From positions 1-19,448 of the forward strand of contig JANDJZ010000794.1 of assembly GCA_027943245.1 (NCBI GenBank): DNA of 19,448 nucleotides, read 5' to 3'. How positions within the stretch are numbered: the stretch's first letter is position 1; each line of letters opens with the position of its first letter. Of this stretch, positions 19,417 through 19,448 are shown piece by piece. This DNA comes from Acanthamoeba sp. SK_2022b. Taxonomy: Eukaryota > Discosea > Longamoebia > Acanthamoebidae. Under the pieces are notes generated by a model. It searched no databases and had not been told where the DNA came from. It saw nothing but the letters and a program-made list of their open reading frames with translations. A program made the translations under genes and the position numbers.

Positions 19417-19448
19417 TGCCCCTCCTCCCTGTGCTCTACGTCTCTCTC
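19417..19448. other. 3' flank of the DOCK gene
   Basis: Only 32 bases follow the TGA stop. They are C/T-rich and contain no visible polyadenylation signal before the window ends. Confidence 0.6.

Noticed and set aside
1..19448. Transposons, tRNA/rRNA genes, viral insertions, secondary-metabolite or defence systems
   Set aside because: No transposase, reverse transcriptase, capsid, tRNA-like fold or paired terminal repeats were seen on either strand.

Overview
This is a GC-rich, intron-dense eukaryotic nuclear window holding three protein-coding genes and no RNA gene, transposon or prokaryote-type locus. The genes are cut into many exons by short introns (about 70-240 nt) packed with perfect microsatellites: (GT)n, (CA)n, (TGG)n, (CCA)n, (CAAC)n and poly-G/poly-C runs. 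The gene content (a DOCK GEF, a DPP8/9-like peptidase and a CLU-domain protein) together with high GC and crowded small introns suggests a free-living amoebozoan such as Acanthamoeba. That organism call is inference.

Layout. Bases 94-4427 on the minus strand encode a CLU-domain (eIF3-p135-related) protein with an acidic N-terminus. Bases 4922-9305, also minus, encode a soluble dipeptidyl peptidase of the DPP8/9 type, with its propeller double-Glu motif and a complete Ser-Asp-His triad. Bases 9411-19416 on the plus strand encode a full-length DOCK-family Rho GEF with a DHR-1/C2 domain and a C-terminal DHR-2 domain. I resolved it into 35 exons whose phases all agree, giving a predicted 1,828-residue protein. 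The peptidase and DOCK genes are divergent, with start codons only 105 bp apart. The CLU and peptidase genes lie head-to-tail, about 0.5 kb apart.

The three genes do not form a pathway. They look like ordinary cytosolic housekeeping or signalling genes: mRNA/mitochondria-linked CLU biology, post-proline peptide trimming, and Rac/Cdc42 activation.

I found no new defence or metabolic system. The unusual signals are in splicing architecture: (1) many DOCK introns are multiples of three and stop-free; (2) complementary microsatellites (GT then CA; TGG then CCA) lie in introns flanking the same exons; (3) poly-C near the 5' splice site and poly-G near the 3' splice site occur within single introns; (4) nearly half of the DOCK 5' splice sites begin GTAC and there are probable GC-AG introns; (5) a hairpin encloses one 5' splice site of the peptidase gene.
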